Below are positions 53,238 through 63,766 of a stretch of DNA of 64,000 bases, in pieces. Numbering within the stretch: position 1 is the first letter of the stretch; each line of letters starts with the position of its first letter. A program made the position numbers and the translations under genes. This DNA comes from JAEZDC01 sp036676415 (GTDB taxonomy: Bacteria; Bacteroidota; Bacteroidia; Chitinophagales; Chitinophagaceae). The DNA is taken from positions 1 to 64,000 of the forward strand of contig JAKFCX010000047.1 of NCBI GenBank assembly GCA_036676415.1, in the 5' to 3' direction. The notes below the pieces were generated by a model. It searched no databases, was not told the DNA's origin, and saw nothing but the letters and a program-made list of their open reading frames with translations.

Positions 53238-56200
53238 TTAAAATGATACGTCGATACCTAAAGTATAAATGCGAGGAATAGGATATTCGTAAGCAGCGAT
53301 GTTGTTGTCATCTTCCGGATCGAAACCTGTCCACTTAGTCCAGGTATAAAGATTCTGAGCCTGTCCATAAACTCTTACACTGCTGATGAACTTCTGCTTG
53401 CCTAAGATAGAAGCAGGAAGGGTATAAGAAGCTTGTAAGTTTCTGAATCGCAAGAATGATGCATCCTGTATATCTTTCGAAGTAAATTGACGCTGCGTTA
53501 CCGGAGACTGGATATCAGTAACCTGGCCCGGAGCCGTCCACATATTCAGCATTTCCCTTCTTAGGTTGAAGCCTTGTAAAGCAAACGCGTGATTTAACTG
53601 GAAGAAGTCCTGGTTGTTAAACCTGCTGAAGCCTTGCTGGAAAGTAAAGAATGCGGCCAGTTCAAATCCTTTGATACGAACAGATGTATTAAAACCACCA
53701 ATAAATGGAGCATTAAAAGTTCCGAAATCTGCTACCGCATCTTCATCGCTGAACGTAGAAGTTAACTTACCATCTTTTGTATAATATAAAGGATTACCTG
53801 TAGCAGCATCAACGCCACCCCATCTTACCACATAGTGAGAACCTAAAGGTAAACCTACACGGATAATAGACGTTCCTTGTTCAAACTCACGCTCAGTTCC
53901 TAGACTAAGAATTTCATTATCATTGTATGCGAGGTTTGCCCCAATGTTCCAAGTTAATGTGCGATTACGAATCACATCATAATTTAATGCTAATTCCACC
54001 CCACGGTTTCTCATTTGTCCACCATTAAGCTGTTGAGGCTGATACCCTGTTTGCAAAGAAGGGTTTAAAAGAATGAAGAGACCTTTTGTTACTTTATTAT
54101 ACACATCCAACTGGCCAGTCAATCTTTCCCTGAAAAAACCAAAGTCTAAACCCACATTCGTTTGAGTAGTATACTCCCAGTCCAAATCTGCATTTCCGGG
54201 ACTAGCTGGTAGTAATGTTGGCAATCCTGCATAACTACTGTTAACATAAGTTGGATAATAAGCACCCGCAGCTATAGGGAATCCACCCGCATTAGCTGAA
54301 TTACCCCAGCTTGCTCTTACTCTTAAAGTAGATACTTTGTTCCAGTTATTACTGAAATTTTCTTTTAATACATTCCAGTTAGCACCTACTGAATAGAAAA
54401 ACTGCCCCCTATTCTTTTCTGGCAATAATGATGACTGATCATTTCTGACAGTTAAGTCAACTGTATATTTTTCATTATATGTATACTTAGCCAATCCAAA
54501 AATGGAAAATAGCGTAGTTTTACCATTTCCTCCTGTGAAGGTTGGTATTAATTGATTATTTATTGAACCTGCCGTTAAAGATGAAGGGCTTGCAGGAAGT
54601 TTATCATTTAATCCAAAACCAGTAAAACCGAAATTTTTATTACGGTCTTCAATGTATTCGGTATTCAAGTTTACATCAATATTGTGCTTCTGGGAAAAAG
54701 TATTTTTGTAACCAATGAATGCACGTGAATTATGAACAAAACGTCTTGCCATCGATTCAGTATAAGAACCTCTTGCCAATGTAGTATCATTTGGTGCCGT
54801 TGAAGGGGGGCCTACCGGGAATGCAGATACAAATGCTGTATGCGTTCTTGGTTTAGTTACTGTAACTGCATTTGTTTCGCGAAAATCTAAACCTATCTGT
54901 GCACCAGCATAAATGTTCTCCGTTATTGCATAGGTAAAGTTCAAACCTAAATTACCTTTTAACTGGTTGTTATTTACATCACGATCAAAAATTCTGGCGT
55001 AAGCGTTAGGACCAACTTTACCACCACCCACATTAATGTTACCAAAATACCTATTAGGAGTAGTTGTGTATAAACTTTGGTAAGGTAATGCCAAATAAAC
55101 AGCAGCAAATGGATTCGCTAATGTAACTGAGTTCTCAGACTCAATAAAGTTTCTTGTTGTATAACCTAATCCTGATGTAAGTGCCATAGTTAGCTTACCG
55201 CTGTTATGATTTAAATTTAAACGAAAAGTTTTTCTGTTCAAATCCGATCTTAAAGCGATACCTTCTTCATCATACATACCTACAGAAGCAAAGTATTGTG
55301 TGTTTTGGCTACCACCGCTGATATTAAGGTCGTGGCTAGTGAAAACACCGGTACGGAAGAAAACATCTTTCCAGTTAGTGTTAATGCTACGAACACTATC
55401 CAAGTTTCTATCTCTTTGAGCTTGCTGAGCTGGAGTAGCTGCAGCATAACTTGGATTCAATCTTGAATTATCCCATCCTGGAAAACCGGCGGCAAGGTTT
55501 GGACCAGTAGGATTTCCAGCAGCAGTATTTTGCTGTAAACTGAAAGCTCCGAGTTTTTCCTGCCACTGTAGTAATTCAGCAGAGTTCATCATTTCAAATT
55601 GCTGTGTACCGGTAGTAGTTGTACCAACCTGGCCACGGTATGATAGAACCGTACGACCCGCTTTACCTCTCTTAGTAGTGGCAACAATTACACCGTTTGC
55701 TCCACGACTTCCATATAGAGCATTTGCTTGTGCATCTTTCAATACATCCACACTTTCAAAGTCATTTGGATTAATGCTTTGAAAAACTCCAGACTCAACA
55801 GGAATACCATCAATTACATACAACGGACCACTTCCACCACTAATTGAAGTAGCACCTCTTAACTGAACTCTTGCAGAGGCACCTGGCTGACCTGATCCTG
55901 CAGTGACTAATAAACCTGGCACTCTACCCTGTAGAATCTGATCGAAGGAAGCCATAGGAACCGTTTCAATGGCCTTTCTATCAACTTTAGCAGCAGCTCC
56001 AGAGTAAGTAGAACGTTTTGTACGTCCATAACCGGTAACTACTACACCTTCCAAATCTGAGGAAGGAACCAAACTAACATCAACGGTTGTTGATGTTGCC
56101 GTGATAGGGGCAGAAAAATCTGCGAAACCTACATAACTCACTGTCAGTGACCGTGCAGTAGCAGGAACATTGATAGAAAAACTTCCGTCTGCCGCGGTAG

Positions 56201-56354
56201 CTGTTCTAATGTTGCTATTTGGTACGGAAACTGTTGCTCCTGATAGTGGAGCTCCCTTGTCATCTGTAACCTTTCCGGTTATCGTTCTTGTTTGTGCCCA
56301 TAACTGGGTGGCGGTCAAGGCCATGCACAAAACAAGCAGGACTAGTTTTCTCAT
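53238..56354 (-). CDS. SusC-like TonB-dependent transporter, pair 1
   Basis: A 1038-residue outer-membrane transporter: signal peptide, CarboxypepD_reg-like domain (about 22-95, ITGKVTDDKGAPLSGATV), plug with LEGVVVTGYG and the SusC motif LYGSRGANGVI, then the barrel ending YTLGIDVSF. TonB-energised uptake of ligands held by SusD. Upstream is an apparently separate promoter region of 185 bp that starts after the terminator of pair 2. Confidence 0.95.
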   Translation of the reverse strand: MRKLVLLVLCMALTATQLWAQTRTITGKVTDDKGAPLSGATVSVPNSNIRTATAADGSFSINVPATARSLTVSYVGFADFSAPITATSTTVDVSLVPSSDLEGVVVTGYGRTKRSTYSGAAAKVDRKAIETVPMASFDQILQGRVPGLLVTAGSGQPGASARVQLRGATSISGGSGPLYVIDGIPVESGVFQSINPNDFESVDVLKDAQANALYGSRGANGVIVATTKRGKAGRTVLSYRGQVGTTTTGTQQFEMMNSAELLQWQEKLGAFSLQQNTAAGNPTGPNLAAGFPGWDNSRLNPSYAAATPAQQAQRDRNLDSVRSINTNWKDVFFRTGVFTSHDLNISGGSQNTQYFASVGMYDEEGIALRSDLNRKTFRLNLNHNSGKLTMALTSGLGYTTRNFIESENSVTLANPFAAVYLALPYQSLYTTTPNRYFGNINVGGGKVGPNAYARIFDRDVNNNQLKGNLGLNFTYAITENIYAGAQIGLDFRETNAVTVTKPRTHTAFVSAFPVGPPSTAPNDTTLARGSYTESMARRFVHNSRAFIGYKNTFSQKHNIDVNLNTEYIEDRNKNFGFTGFGLNDKLPASPSSLTAGSINNQLIPTFTGGNGKTTLFSIFGLAKYTYNEKYTVDLTVRNDQSSLLPEKNRGQFFYSVGANWNVLKENFSNNWNKVSTLRVRASWGNSANAGGFPIAAGAYYPTYVNSSYAGLPTLLPASPGNADLDWEYTTQTNVGLDFGFFRERLTGQLDVYNKVTKGLFILLNPSLQTGYQPQQLNGGQMRNRGVELALNYDVIRNRTLTWNIGANLAYNDNEILSLGTEREFEQGTSIIRVGLPLGSHYVVRWGGVDAATGNPLYYTKDGKLTSTFSDEDAVADFGTFNAPFIGGFNTSVRIKGFELAAFFTFQQGFSRFNNQDFFQLNHAFALQGFNLRREMLNMWTAPGQVTDIQSPVTQRQFTSKDIQDASFLRFRNLQASYTLPASILGKQKFISSVRVYGQAQNLYTWTKWTGFDPEDDNNIAAYEYPIPRIYTLGIDVSF

Positions 56355-56485
56355 AAAGTCTCTAAGTTTTTAATTTAAGTGTGCAATATTAACAGAAAAG
56401 TAAACTCATTTGACATCTCGTTAAGAAATATTGCTGCATTAAAATGTAACCAAACTGTCATTTTGCCGTTTACTGACGGTTTATT

Positions 56486-56518
56486 ACACAAAAAAGGCTG
56501 CCCTTCCGGGGCAGCCTT
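56486..56518 (-). terminator. Terminator after SusC/SusD pair 2
   Basis: AAGGCTGCCC pairs with GGGCAGCCTT around a short TTCCG loop; on the minus strand a T6 tract follows. Confidence 0.8.
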
Positions 56519-56539
56519 TAAAACATAACTGTTTTGTGC

Positions 56540-58000
56540 TTAGTTGTCTGTCATTAACTTATTCAATGATAACTCATCAGATGAAATTGGCCAGATATAA
56601 CCAGCACCTGTAGGTGTTACAGCAGGAGCTGAACCTTTCGCAGGAATGGTTTGCAATAAACGCATCAGGTCATTATTTCTTAACCCTTCACCAAGAAATT
56701 CAATTTGTCTTTCCAGCAAAATAGCATCAATTAATGATTGCTGTGTTGCTGCAGCTATTGTTACAGCAGGATCAGATCTTTTACGAACGGCATTTACTAA
56801 AGCCAATGCTCTTGCATCTACACCTGCATTTGTTCTAGCTAATGCTTCTGCAAGGTTCAGCATGACTTCAGAATAACGGATCACAGGAACATAATCAGTA
56901 TAAGGACTTGGCGTTTTATATTTAGCCAAGAATACTTTTGCTCCATTGGTTAAAGTCAAGGCTGTTCTTCTTGCATCCGCTGCAGTCCAGTTGGTATTTC
57001 CAAGAATTCCTGCTGGATTTAATCTATACTCTGCAGAACCGGGTGCACTTCCATTCTGGTAAAAATAAAAGGCAAGCTGATTTTGAGTTCCAGGAAAATC
57101 ACCAGCCGTAGTTGTCATAGGCATCGAAAGGATCGATTCGGTTGTAGTATAGCTAGAGAATACGTTCGCAATATTAGACTGCAAAGCATGAGGCACACCT
57201 GTTGCTGCAGTAAATGGCGCTGCTGCAGAGACTATTTTGTTGGCCTCAGTTATAACTTTAGCATAGTCTCCTATACTTAAGTAAACTCTTGTTTTTAAGG
57301 CAATTGCTGTATTTCTGTGTGCACGAGTGGTTCGAAGCGTTGCCTGTGTAGCACCATAATCTAAAGGGAGGTTAGCTTCTGCAAAATCAAGATCAGCAAT
57401 AATTTGAGCATATACTTCAGCTACACTACTTCTAACAAGGTCAGAAAATCCAGGAGTGTTAATACCTTTCAATCGAAGTGGTAACCCAGGTTTATTTCCA
57501 TTGCCGTCTGCATAAGGCCTCGCATAATATTGCAGCAAGCTATAATAGCTAAGAGCTCGTATAAATCTAGCTTCGCCTAAGTAATTATTAGATAATGTAC
57601 CCCCGACTACTGCTGTTCCTTTTGCAGCCATCCCATCAATAAATAAATTGGCAGAATTAATAGTAAAATAAGCTTGCGACCAGAGGTTTTTAACTGAGTT
57701 TTGAGATGTGTTGGTTGCATTCAATCCCCAAACGTCAAAACCGGTAACAAGATTACTTGTTTCGTTAAGGAAATTCTCGCCCCTTATGTCTCCATAAACT
57801 ACATATCGCCCACCATAAAAGTTACCGTTTTTGAATGCTGCATACATGCCGCGAACCTGGTTCAATACTCTTTCAGGGGTAGCAAAGGATACTTCCGCTG
57901 CAACTGTAGCCTCTGGTAATGGCTCAAGTAATTCTCTTTTGCAAGAGAGCAGTGAAACGCCCATTCCCAGGCATAAAATATATTTCGAAATTTGTTTCAT
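56540..58000 (-). CDS. SusD-like outer-membrane lipoprotein, pair 2
   Basis: A 486-residue SusD-family lipoprotein (lipobox SLLSC, Cys20). The C-terminus GYIWPISSDELSLNK is the family's common end, with the helical TPR body before. It follows the second SusC by 23 nt and ends this two-gene unit. It is distinct in sequence from the SusD of pair 1. Confidence 0.93.
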   Translation of the reverse strand: MKQISKYILCLGMGVSLLSCKRELLEPLPEATVAAEVSFATPERVLNQVRGMYAAFKNGNFYGGRYVVYGDIRGENFLNETSNLVTGFDVWGLNATNTSQNSVKNLWSQAYFTINSANLFIDGMAAKGTAVVGGTLSNNYLGEARFIRALSYYSLLQYYARPYADGNGNKPGLPLRLKGINTPGFSDLVRSSVAEVYAQIIADLDFAEANLPLDYGATQATLRTTRAHRNTAIALKTRVYLSIGDYAKVITEANKIVSAAAPFTAATGVPHALQSNIANVFSSYTTTESILSMPMTTTAGDFPGTQNQLAFYFYQNGSAPGSAEYRLNPAGILGNTNWTAADARRTALTLTNGAKVFLAKYKTPSPYTDYVPVIRYSEVMLNLAEALARTNAGVDARALALVNAVRKRSDPAVTIAAATQQSLIDAILLERQIEFLGEGLRNNDLMRLLQTIPAKGSAPAVTPTGAGYIWPISSDELSLNKLMTDN

Positions 58001-58023
58001 TTTCTTTGATTTTAAATTGAATA

Positions 58024-61000
58024 TTAGAAGCCAAGGTTTAATCCAACAGTGAATGTTCTGGCATTCGGCACTGTATTTCTGTCAATACCCTGGTTAGTAT
58101 TACCATTACCATTAGAGGATACCTCAGGGTCTGGTCCTGGGTAGTCTGTAATAATAGCAAGGTTCTGACCGCTAACATATACTCTTGCACTTCTGATGCC
58201 TGCCCTGTCAAGTAGTGACTTAGGAATCGCATAACCGATAGAAAGATTCTTCAGCTTTACGAAATCACCCTTGAACACATTGTAGGACATTGGTAAAGCT
58301 GAACCGTTCGATAAGTTGTCATTATAAACTGGTCTCGGAACTGTTGTAATATCACCTGGTTTCTTCCATGCAGTTAATACATCTATATGATTATTCCAGA
58401 AACGCTGATCATGTAAACCCGCATTTGTACCATAGTATACAGAGAAACCTAACTGATATGTCAACAATGCATTCAATTCAAATCCTTTGTAACGGAAAGT
58501 ATTATCCCATCCACCAAACTGCCTTGGAAGAACATTCGCAAACATTACCGCATCAGCCGCCTGGGTAATTGACCTTGCAGTACCATTCGGATTATTATAC
58601 CGTGTTCCATCAGTGTTGGTCCAGTTGAACTGGCCTGTCGGTGGTGCGAACTGATAAAGTATTTGCTGACCAGCCTGGTTCAATAGTATTCTTCTGCCTG
58701 TGGCTGGATCTACACCACCATTTCTAACTACCCAAAGATAACCTGGTGAATAACCAACTGCAGTACGGCTCACTGTTTCCAGACCTGAGGTCGCAGTTAA
58801 GATTTCATTCAAACCTGGAGCAAGAGACGTTACCTCTGACTTGTTTGTAGTAAGATTGAATGTCGATGTCCAGCTAAAATCTTTGAATTGTATAGGAGTG
58901 GCACTAATCTGGAACTCAATTCCTTTGTTGAACATGGTGCCTACGTTAAGAGGGATTGCATTAGGCAACCCGGCAGAAGGCGATTGAGGTACAAACAAAA
59001 TCAGGTCTGATATATCATTATTATAATAAGCCATATCAACCTGTATCCTGTTCTTTAACATGCCAAAACTTACACCAAAATCTGTTTTGTAACTGATTTC
59101 CCATGTAAGGTCTGGATTACCGGCCTGGTTGAATGATAGAGTTGGATTTCCTCCATATAAGCTAGATCCGTAAAGGGATAGTGATGGAAAATCACCAATA
59201 CCTAAGAAGTTACCTACTTTACCATAACTACCTCTTAGCCTGAAGTTTGTAAATAATCTATCCAATTTGGCCTGTTGCCAGAATTTTTCTTGTGCAATTT
59301 CCCATCCAAGAGAAGCTCCCCAAAATACTTCGGCCTTATCAGCAAAAGCAGAATATTCATCCTGCCTAACATTCGCACTTAGATAATACTTTTTATTATA
59401 GTCATAATTCAAGCGACCAAACATTGATAACAAATAATTTTCTCCGGAGCCCATTCCGGTTGGATTATTTGTTACATAACCAGCCTGAACTGATGTAGCC
59501 GCAGGGTCAGAAAGCGTTTGGCGGTTAATTCCGTATCCTTTAAATGTACGCCTGTCCTGCTCATTACCGATCAACAAGCCAAAGTTATGTTGATTCCGAA
59601 AGCTATAATCTGCCTGTATGGTATTAGACCAAGTCCATCTTTTATTCTCACCATAGTTTACAAATGCTTGTCCGCCTGCGGCGAAACCATCACCGTGAAT
59701 AGGATTCCAGAAGATATCATTATCGGCGAATATGTAATCAATGCCGTATAGAGATTTCAGAGTTAACCAGCTAAATGGCTTAGCCTGGATATAAGCACTT
59801 GTTTGAATGTGCTGAATTTCATTATTAGAACGATTGAGGTCAAACAAAACCTGTGGGTTTGAAAAACCAACCTGTGCTACAGAATTTGCTCCTGTACCAA
59901 TCGTTCCGTTGGCAGCAATATTGTATGTGCCATCATTTTTGTAAACACCAACATTGGGAGCATTTACTAAAACAAGACGGCCAACACCTGCTGTAGAGAA
60001 TCCTTCACCAGGTAAAGATCCAGAGCTTGAAGCAGCTAAGTTCTTTTCATTAGAATAAGATATTTTACCACCAACAGACAATACTTTATTGAACCTGCTG
60101 TCGATGTTGAATAAAACGTTTGTACGCTTAAATTCATTTTTCCTGATGAAACCTTCCTGGTCTGTATAACCTACAGAAAAATAGTAAGTGGTATTATCAT
60201 TACCACCAGACACATTCACATTATGGTTGTGTGAAAATCCTGTGCGATAAACAACATCAGCCCAGTTTGTATTCACCGGCTGACCATCAGGACCATTCAT
60301 CATAGCAAACTTGGTATAACCAGCACCTGCAGGATTAGTAGTATTGAGATTCTGGTTGTTTGTAGCAGCCATGTTCTTGTAATCAGTGTACTGCTGAGCA
60401 TTTAACACTTCAGGCATTCTGAAAACAGAAGTCCAGCTAACAGAACCATTATAGCTAACCTTTGCAGGGCCTGAACGGCCTTTCTTGGTAGTAATGAACA
60501 CAACACCATTAGCAGCACGGCTACCATAGATAGCTGTTGCAGCTGCATCTTTTGCGATGTCGATATTCTCAATGTCGTTAGGGTTGATGCTTGCCAATAC
60601 GTTACCGGCAGCATTCGTGCTACTTACATCTCCTGTAAATGATGGAACACCATCAACAATGATCAAAGGATATGAGCTGAGAGAAATAGAGTTGGTACCC
60701 CTGATACGAAATACCGGAGGTGCATTCAATACACCATTTGGAACAGTGATCTGCACACCTGTTGCTCTACCAGCCAAAGCCTGGTCGAAACTCTGTACAG
60801 GCTTGTCAGCCACAGCAGCCCCTTTTACAGTGGCAACACTTGCTGTTACATCTTTTCTTCGCTGTGTACCATAACCAACTACCACTACCTCTGTAAGCGA
60901 AGCATCTTCCGCTTTAAGATTAATGGTAACATCTACTGTTGAGGCATCAGCAACGGACACTTCCTGCAGGGAAAACCCTACATAAGAGAATTGGAGTGAA

Positions 61001-61206
61001 CGTACTTTACTTGTGATTTCGATAGCGAAATTGCCATCTTTGTCTGTTGCAACCTTACGGTTGGTTCCAACCGCCGAAACGGTTACTCCTGATAATGGGA
61101 GGCCTTTTTCATCTGTAACCTTCCCCTTTACAGTTCGGTTACTTTGTGCTGCGAGTTGCCCACATAGCAGGACAATCGCTGCAAGCAGCGTAAAAAGTTT
61201 TCTCAT
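58024..61206 (-). CDS. SusC-like TonB-dependent transporter, pair 2
   Basis: A 1060-residue SusC-type transporter: signal peptide, carboxypeptidase-regulatory domain (KGKVTDEKGLPLSGVTV), plug with LTEVVVVGYG and IYGSRAANGVV, then barrel with end FTVGLNLGF. The ATG at 61206 is chosen; one at 61212 adds two residues. TonB-dependent uptake of an unknown ligand. Confidence 0.95.
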   Translation of the reverse strand: MRKLFTLLAAIVLLCGQLAAQSNRTVKGKVTDEKGLPLSGVTVSAVGTNRKVATDKDGNFAIEITSKVRSLQFSYVGFSLQEVSVADASTVDVTINLKAEDASLTEVVVVGYGTQRRKDVTASVATVKGAAVADKPVQSFDQALAGRATGVQITVPNGVLNAPPVFRIRGTNSISLSSYPLIIVDGVPSFTGDVSSTNAAGNVLASINPNDIENIDIAKDAAATAIYGSRAANGVVFITTKKGRSGPAKVSYNGSVSWTSVFRMPEVLNAQQYTDYKNMAATNNQNLNTTNPAGAGYTKFAMMNGPDGQPVNTNWADVVYRTGFSHNHNVNVSGGNDNTTYYFSVGYTDQEGFIRKNEFKRTNVLFNIDSRFNKVLSVGGKISYSNEKNLAASSSGSLPGEGFSTAGVGRLVLVNAPNVGVYKNDGTYNIAANGTIGTGANSVAQVGFSNPQVLFDLNRSNNEIQHIQTSAYIQAKPFSWLTLKSLYGIDYIFADNDIFWNPIHGDGFAAGGQAFVNYGENKRWTWSNTIQADYSFRNQHNFGLLIGNEQDRRTFKGYGINRQTLSDPAATSVQAGYVTNNPTGMGSGENYLLSMFGRLNYDYNKKYYLSANVRQDEYSAFADKAEVFWGASLGWEIAQEKFWQQAKLDRLFTNFRLRGSYGKVGNFLGIGDFPSLSLYGSSLYGGNPTLSFNQAGNPDLTWEISYKTDFGVSFGMLKNRIQVDMAYYNNDISDLILFVPQSPSAGLPNAIPLNVGTMFNKGIEFQISATPIQFKDFSWTSTFNLTTNKSEVTSLAPGLNEILTATSGLETVSRTAVGYSPGYLWVVRNGGVDPATGRRILLNQAGQQILYQFAPPTGQFNWTNTDGTRYNNPNGTARSITQAADAVMFANVLPRQFGGWDNTFRYKGFELNALLTYQLGFSVYYGTNAGLHDQRFWNNHIDVLTAWKKPGDITTVPRPVYNDNLSNGSALPMSYNVFKGDFVKLKNLSIGYAIPKSLLDRAGIRSARVYVSGQNLAIITDYPGPDPEVSSNGNGNTNQGIDRNTVPNARTFTVGLNLGF

Positions 61207-61283
61207 GTGCATTTAAGTTTAAGTGAAAACTAAGATAGGCAACATGAAAACACAAAACGCTGTTTCTGTTAAAAAAATTTTAA

Positions 61284-63620
61284 TTATTTCTGTCGGTGAA
61301 CAGCTTTCCCTGACCTGTGAATACCTAATATTAAAACAGGTAATAATATAAGATTGGTAAGTGTGCCTACTAAAAGTGTAAGTGAAACCAGCCATCCTAG
61401 TGCTTTTGTTCCACCAAACTCGCTGAAGCAAAAGATGATAAAACCTGCTATCAATACGAGTGAAGTATAAATGATACTTAGTCCTGTATGACGTATGGTT
61501 TGAACCAGTGTATGCTGCACATTATAATTATACAAAGGAAGTTCCTGTTTGTAGTTTACAAGGAATCGAATGGTGATATCAATTGCAATTCCCAGGGCAA
61601 TACTAAAGATAAGAACAGTAGATGGCTTTAACGGAACACCGATCCATCCCATTAATCCTGCGGTAAGTAACAGCGGAATTACATTCGGAATAAGTGAACA
61701 GATAAGTATTCTCACTGACCTGAATAAATATAACATACAAACTGCAATCAGCACAAAAGCCCAGAAAATACTCTCACGCAGTCCTTTGATGATGAAACTC
61801 ACTCCTTCTAAAAATGTAACACTGGTGCCAGTAAATGTTACATCATACTTTGAGATATCAAAAGTGGAATTGGCAACTTTTTGAAGTGTATCTAAAAAAA
61901 CAGGCAATCTTGCACTGCCAATGTCTTTCATCGTAACACTGATTCTTGCTACACTTAAACTATCTCTGCCAACAAAAGACGTCATTAATTTAGTGAGCCC
62001 CGTTTCTTTTACAGAATCGTTTTTGGCTCGCAGTGCATTTCGCAATGATCCTGGAATGGTGATCGGTAAAGCATAACTCGAACTGTCATTATCATAATAA
62101 GCCTGGTTAAAAAATTTCAACCCCTCCACTAAACTCAAAGGCCTTGCAGTCTCTGGCATCTCGCCCACAATAGAAGAGAACTCTTCAATATCCAGCAATA
62201 CTTCCATATCACTAGCCAATACGCCATTCTTTTTCTTTGTATCAACTACTACCTCTAAAGGCATCACGCCATGAAAATTGGTTTCGAACCATTTCAGGTC
62301 TGTATATGTTTTATCGTTCTTTGGAAGATCATCAACAATAAAACCTTCACTCTTTAATTTGAACAAACCTGAAATGGCAAACAAGACGAGCACTGTTGTA
62401 ATTCCATAAACCGTTTTCTTGTTATTAATTGTCCAACGCTCAATTTTGATGAGGAATCTTTCGAGCAATTTATTATCAAGATATCTTGTATGCCTGGGTT
62501 TTGGTGCAGGAAGATAGGCAAGCACTGCAGGAATAAAAATCAGTGATATAAAGAACAAGGCCATAATGTTGATACCGGCTACTGCTCCGAATTCATATAA
62601 CAATGCACTTTTTGTTAGTGAAAAAACGGCAAAGCCCACAGCTGCAGCAATATTGCAGAATAAGGTAACAATTCCCATTCTGCCAACCATCGTTATCAAT
62701 GCCTGCTTTTTATCATTCGTTTGCCTGTAAGATGAATGGTATTTATTAAGAAAGTAAATGCAATTCGGCACTCCAATCACAACAATCAAAGGTGGTATCA
62801 ATGCAATCAGCAGTGTGATCTTGTAGCCCAACAAAACAATTGTGCCCAGGCTCCAAACCACACCAATCAATACAACCACAAGGCTGATCATCATAGCACT
62901 GAATGAGCGAAAAAAAAGTAGTAATGTAACGGCACTCAATAAAAGAGAACCGATAAGGAACCAATTCATTTCATCTTTGATCCTGTTACCTACTTCTGTT
63001 CTGATAAATGGCAACCCGCTCACTTTGGTTTCAATGCCGGTTTCTTTTTCAAAGGTTTCAACCTTAGCCATCACATCATTCACCAGCCTCGTACGACTCT
63101 TACTGTTGATGGTATCTTTATTAACCCTTACCCCCAGCAAATAAGCACCGGTTTGGGCATTATATAATAAACCATTATAAAATGGAAGATTTTCGAAAAC
63201 GCTTTTGGCGCTATCTAATTGTAGTTGGGTGGTAAACGGATACGAAAATATTTTTACGGGGTTAAGCTTTTCTGCACTGTCTTTCATTAACACTACAGCT
63301 TCGGGAATACTTAGTATATCTTCAACCCCAACAATAGTTTTCAATTCTTTATGCAGCTTTCCAACAGCATTAAAAACCTTTACAGTATAAAACGAATCAC
63401 TTTCAACTCCTATGGCCAGGGTACCACCATCATCTCCAAATCTTTCTTTAAAAGACTGGAAATCCTGGTACTTTGGATTATCAACAGGAATTGCCCTGGT
63501 GAATTCATAGCTTAGCTGCACTTTTGATGCGAAATAACCCATCACCGCAGTTAAGGCTAGCAATACTATTAATAAAGGAAGCTTATACTTTAAAATTAGC
63601 TGACCGATCTTATGCCACAT
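61284..63620 (-). CDS. RND/MMPL family exporter
   Basis: A 778-residue integral membrane transporter with about twelve membrane spans in two SSD-like halves (for example GIVTLFCNIAAAVGFAVFSL and the C-terminal VLIFSIALGIAIDITIRFLV) and two large periplasmic loops. Similar proteins move lipids or hydrophobic compounds by proton force. The ATG at 63620 is preferred (MWHKIGQLILKYKLP); one at 63650 gives a longer form. No membrane fusion protein is encoded nearby. Confidence 0.88.
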   Translation of the reverse strand: MWHKIGQLILKYKLPLLIVLLALTAVMGYFASKVQLSYEFTRAIPVDNPKYQDFQSFKERFGDDGGTLAIGVESDSFYTVKVFNAVGKLHKELKTIVGVEDILSIPEAVVLMKDSAEKLNPVKIFSYPFTTQLQLDSAKSVFENLPFYNGLLYNAQTGAYLLGVRVNKDTINSKSRTRLVNDVMAKVETFEKETGIETKVSGLPFIRTEVGNRIKDEMNWFLIGSLLLSAVTLLLFFRSFSAMMISLVVVLIGVVWSLGTIVLLGYKITLLIALIPPLIVVIGVPNCIYFLNKYHSSYRQTNDKKQALITMVGRMGIVTLFCNIAAAVGFAVFSLTKSALLYEFGAVAGINIMALFFISLIFIPAVLAYLPAPKPRHTRYLDNKLLERFLIKIERWTINNKKTVYGITTVLVLFAISGLFKLKSEGFIVDDLPKNDKTYTDLKWFETNFHGVMPLEVVVDTKKKNGVLASDMEVLLDIEEFSSIVGEMPETARPLSLVEGLKFFNQAYYDNDSSSYALPITIPGSLRNALRAKNDSVKETGLTKLMTSFVGRDSLSVARISVTMKDIGSARLPVFLDTLQKVANSTFDISKYDVTFTGTSVTFLEGVSFIIKGLRESIFWAFVLIAVCMLYLFRSVRILICSLIPNVIPLLLTAGLMGWIGVPLKPSTVLIFSIALGIAIDITIRFLVNYKQELPLYNYNVQHTLVQTIRHTGLSIIYTSLVLIAGFIIFCFSEFGGTKALGWLVSLTLLVGTLTNLILLPVLILGIHRSGKAVHRQK

Positions 63621-63766
63621 TATCTCGTAGTTCTGCCGGCAAAGAAACATAAAAGCAGTTTATGTTTCGGAAAAGCTGCAGTTATTAATCCCTATAATAA
63701 TTTAAATACACAATAGGTTACACCTTTCATTCTATGCGATCTAACAGACAGGAGTATATTTATAAT

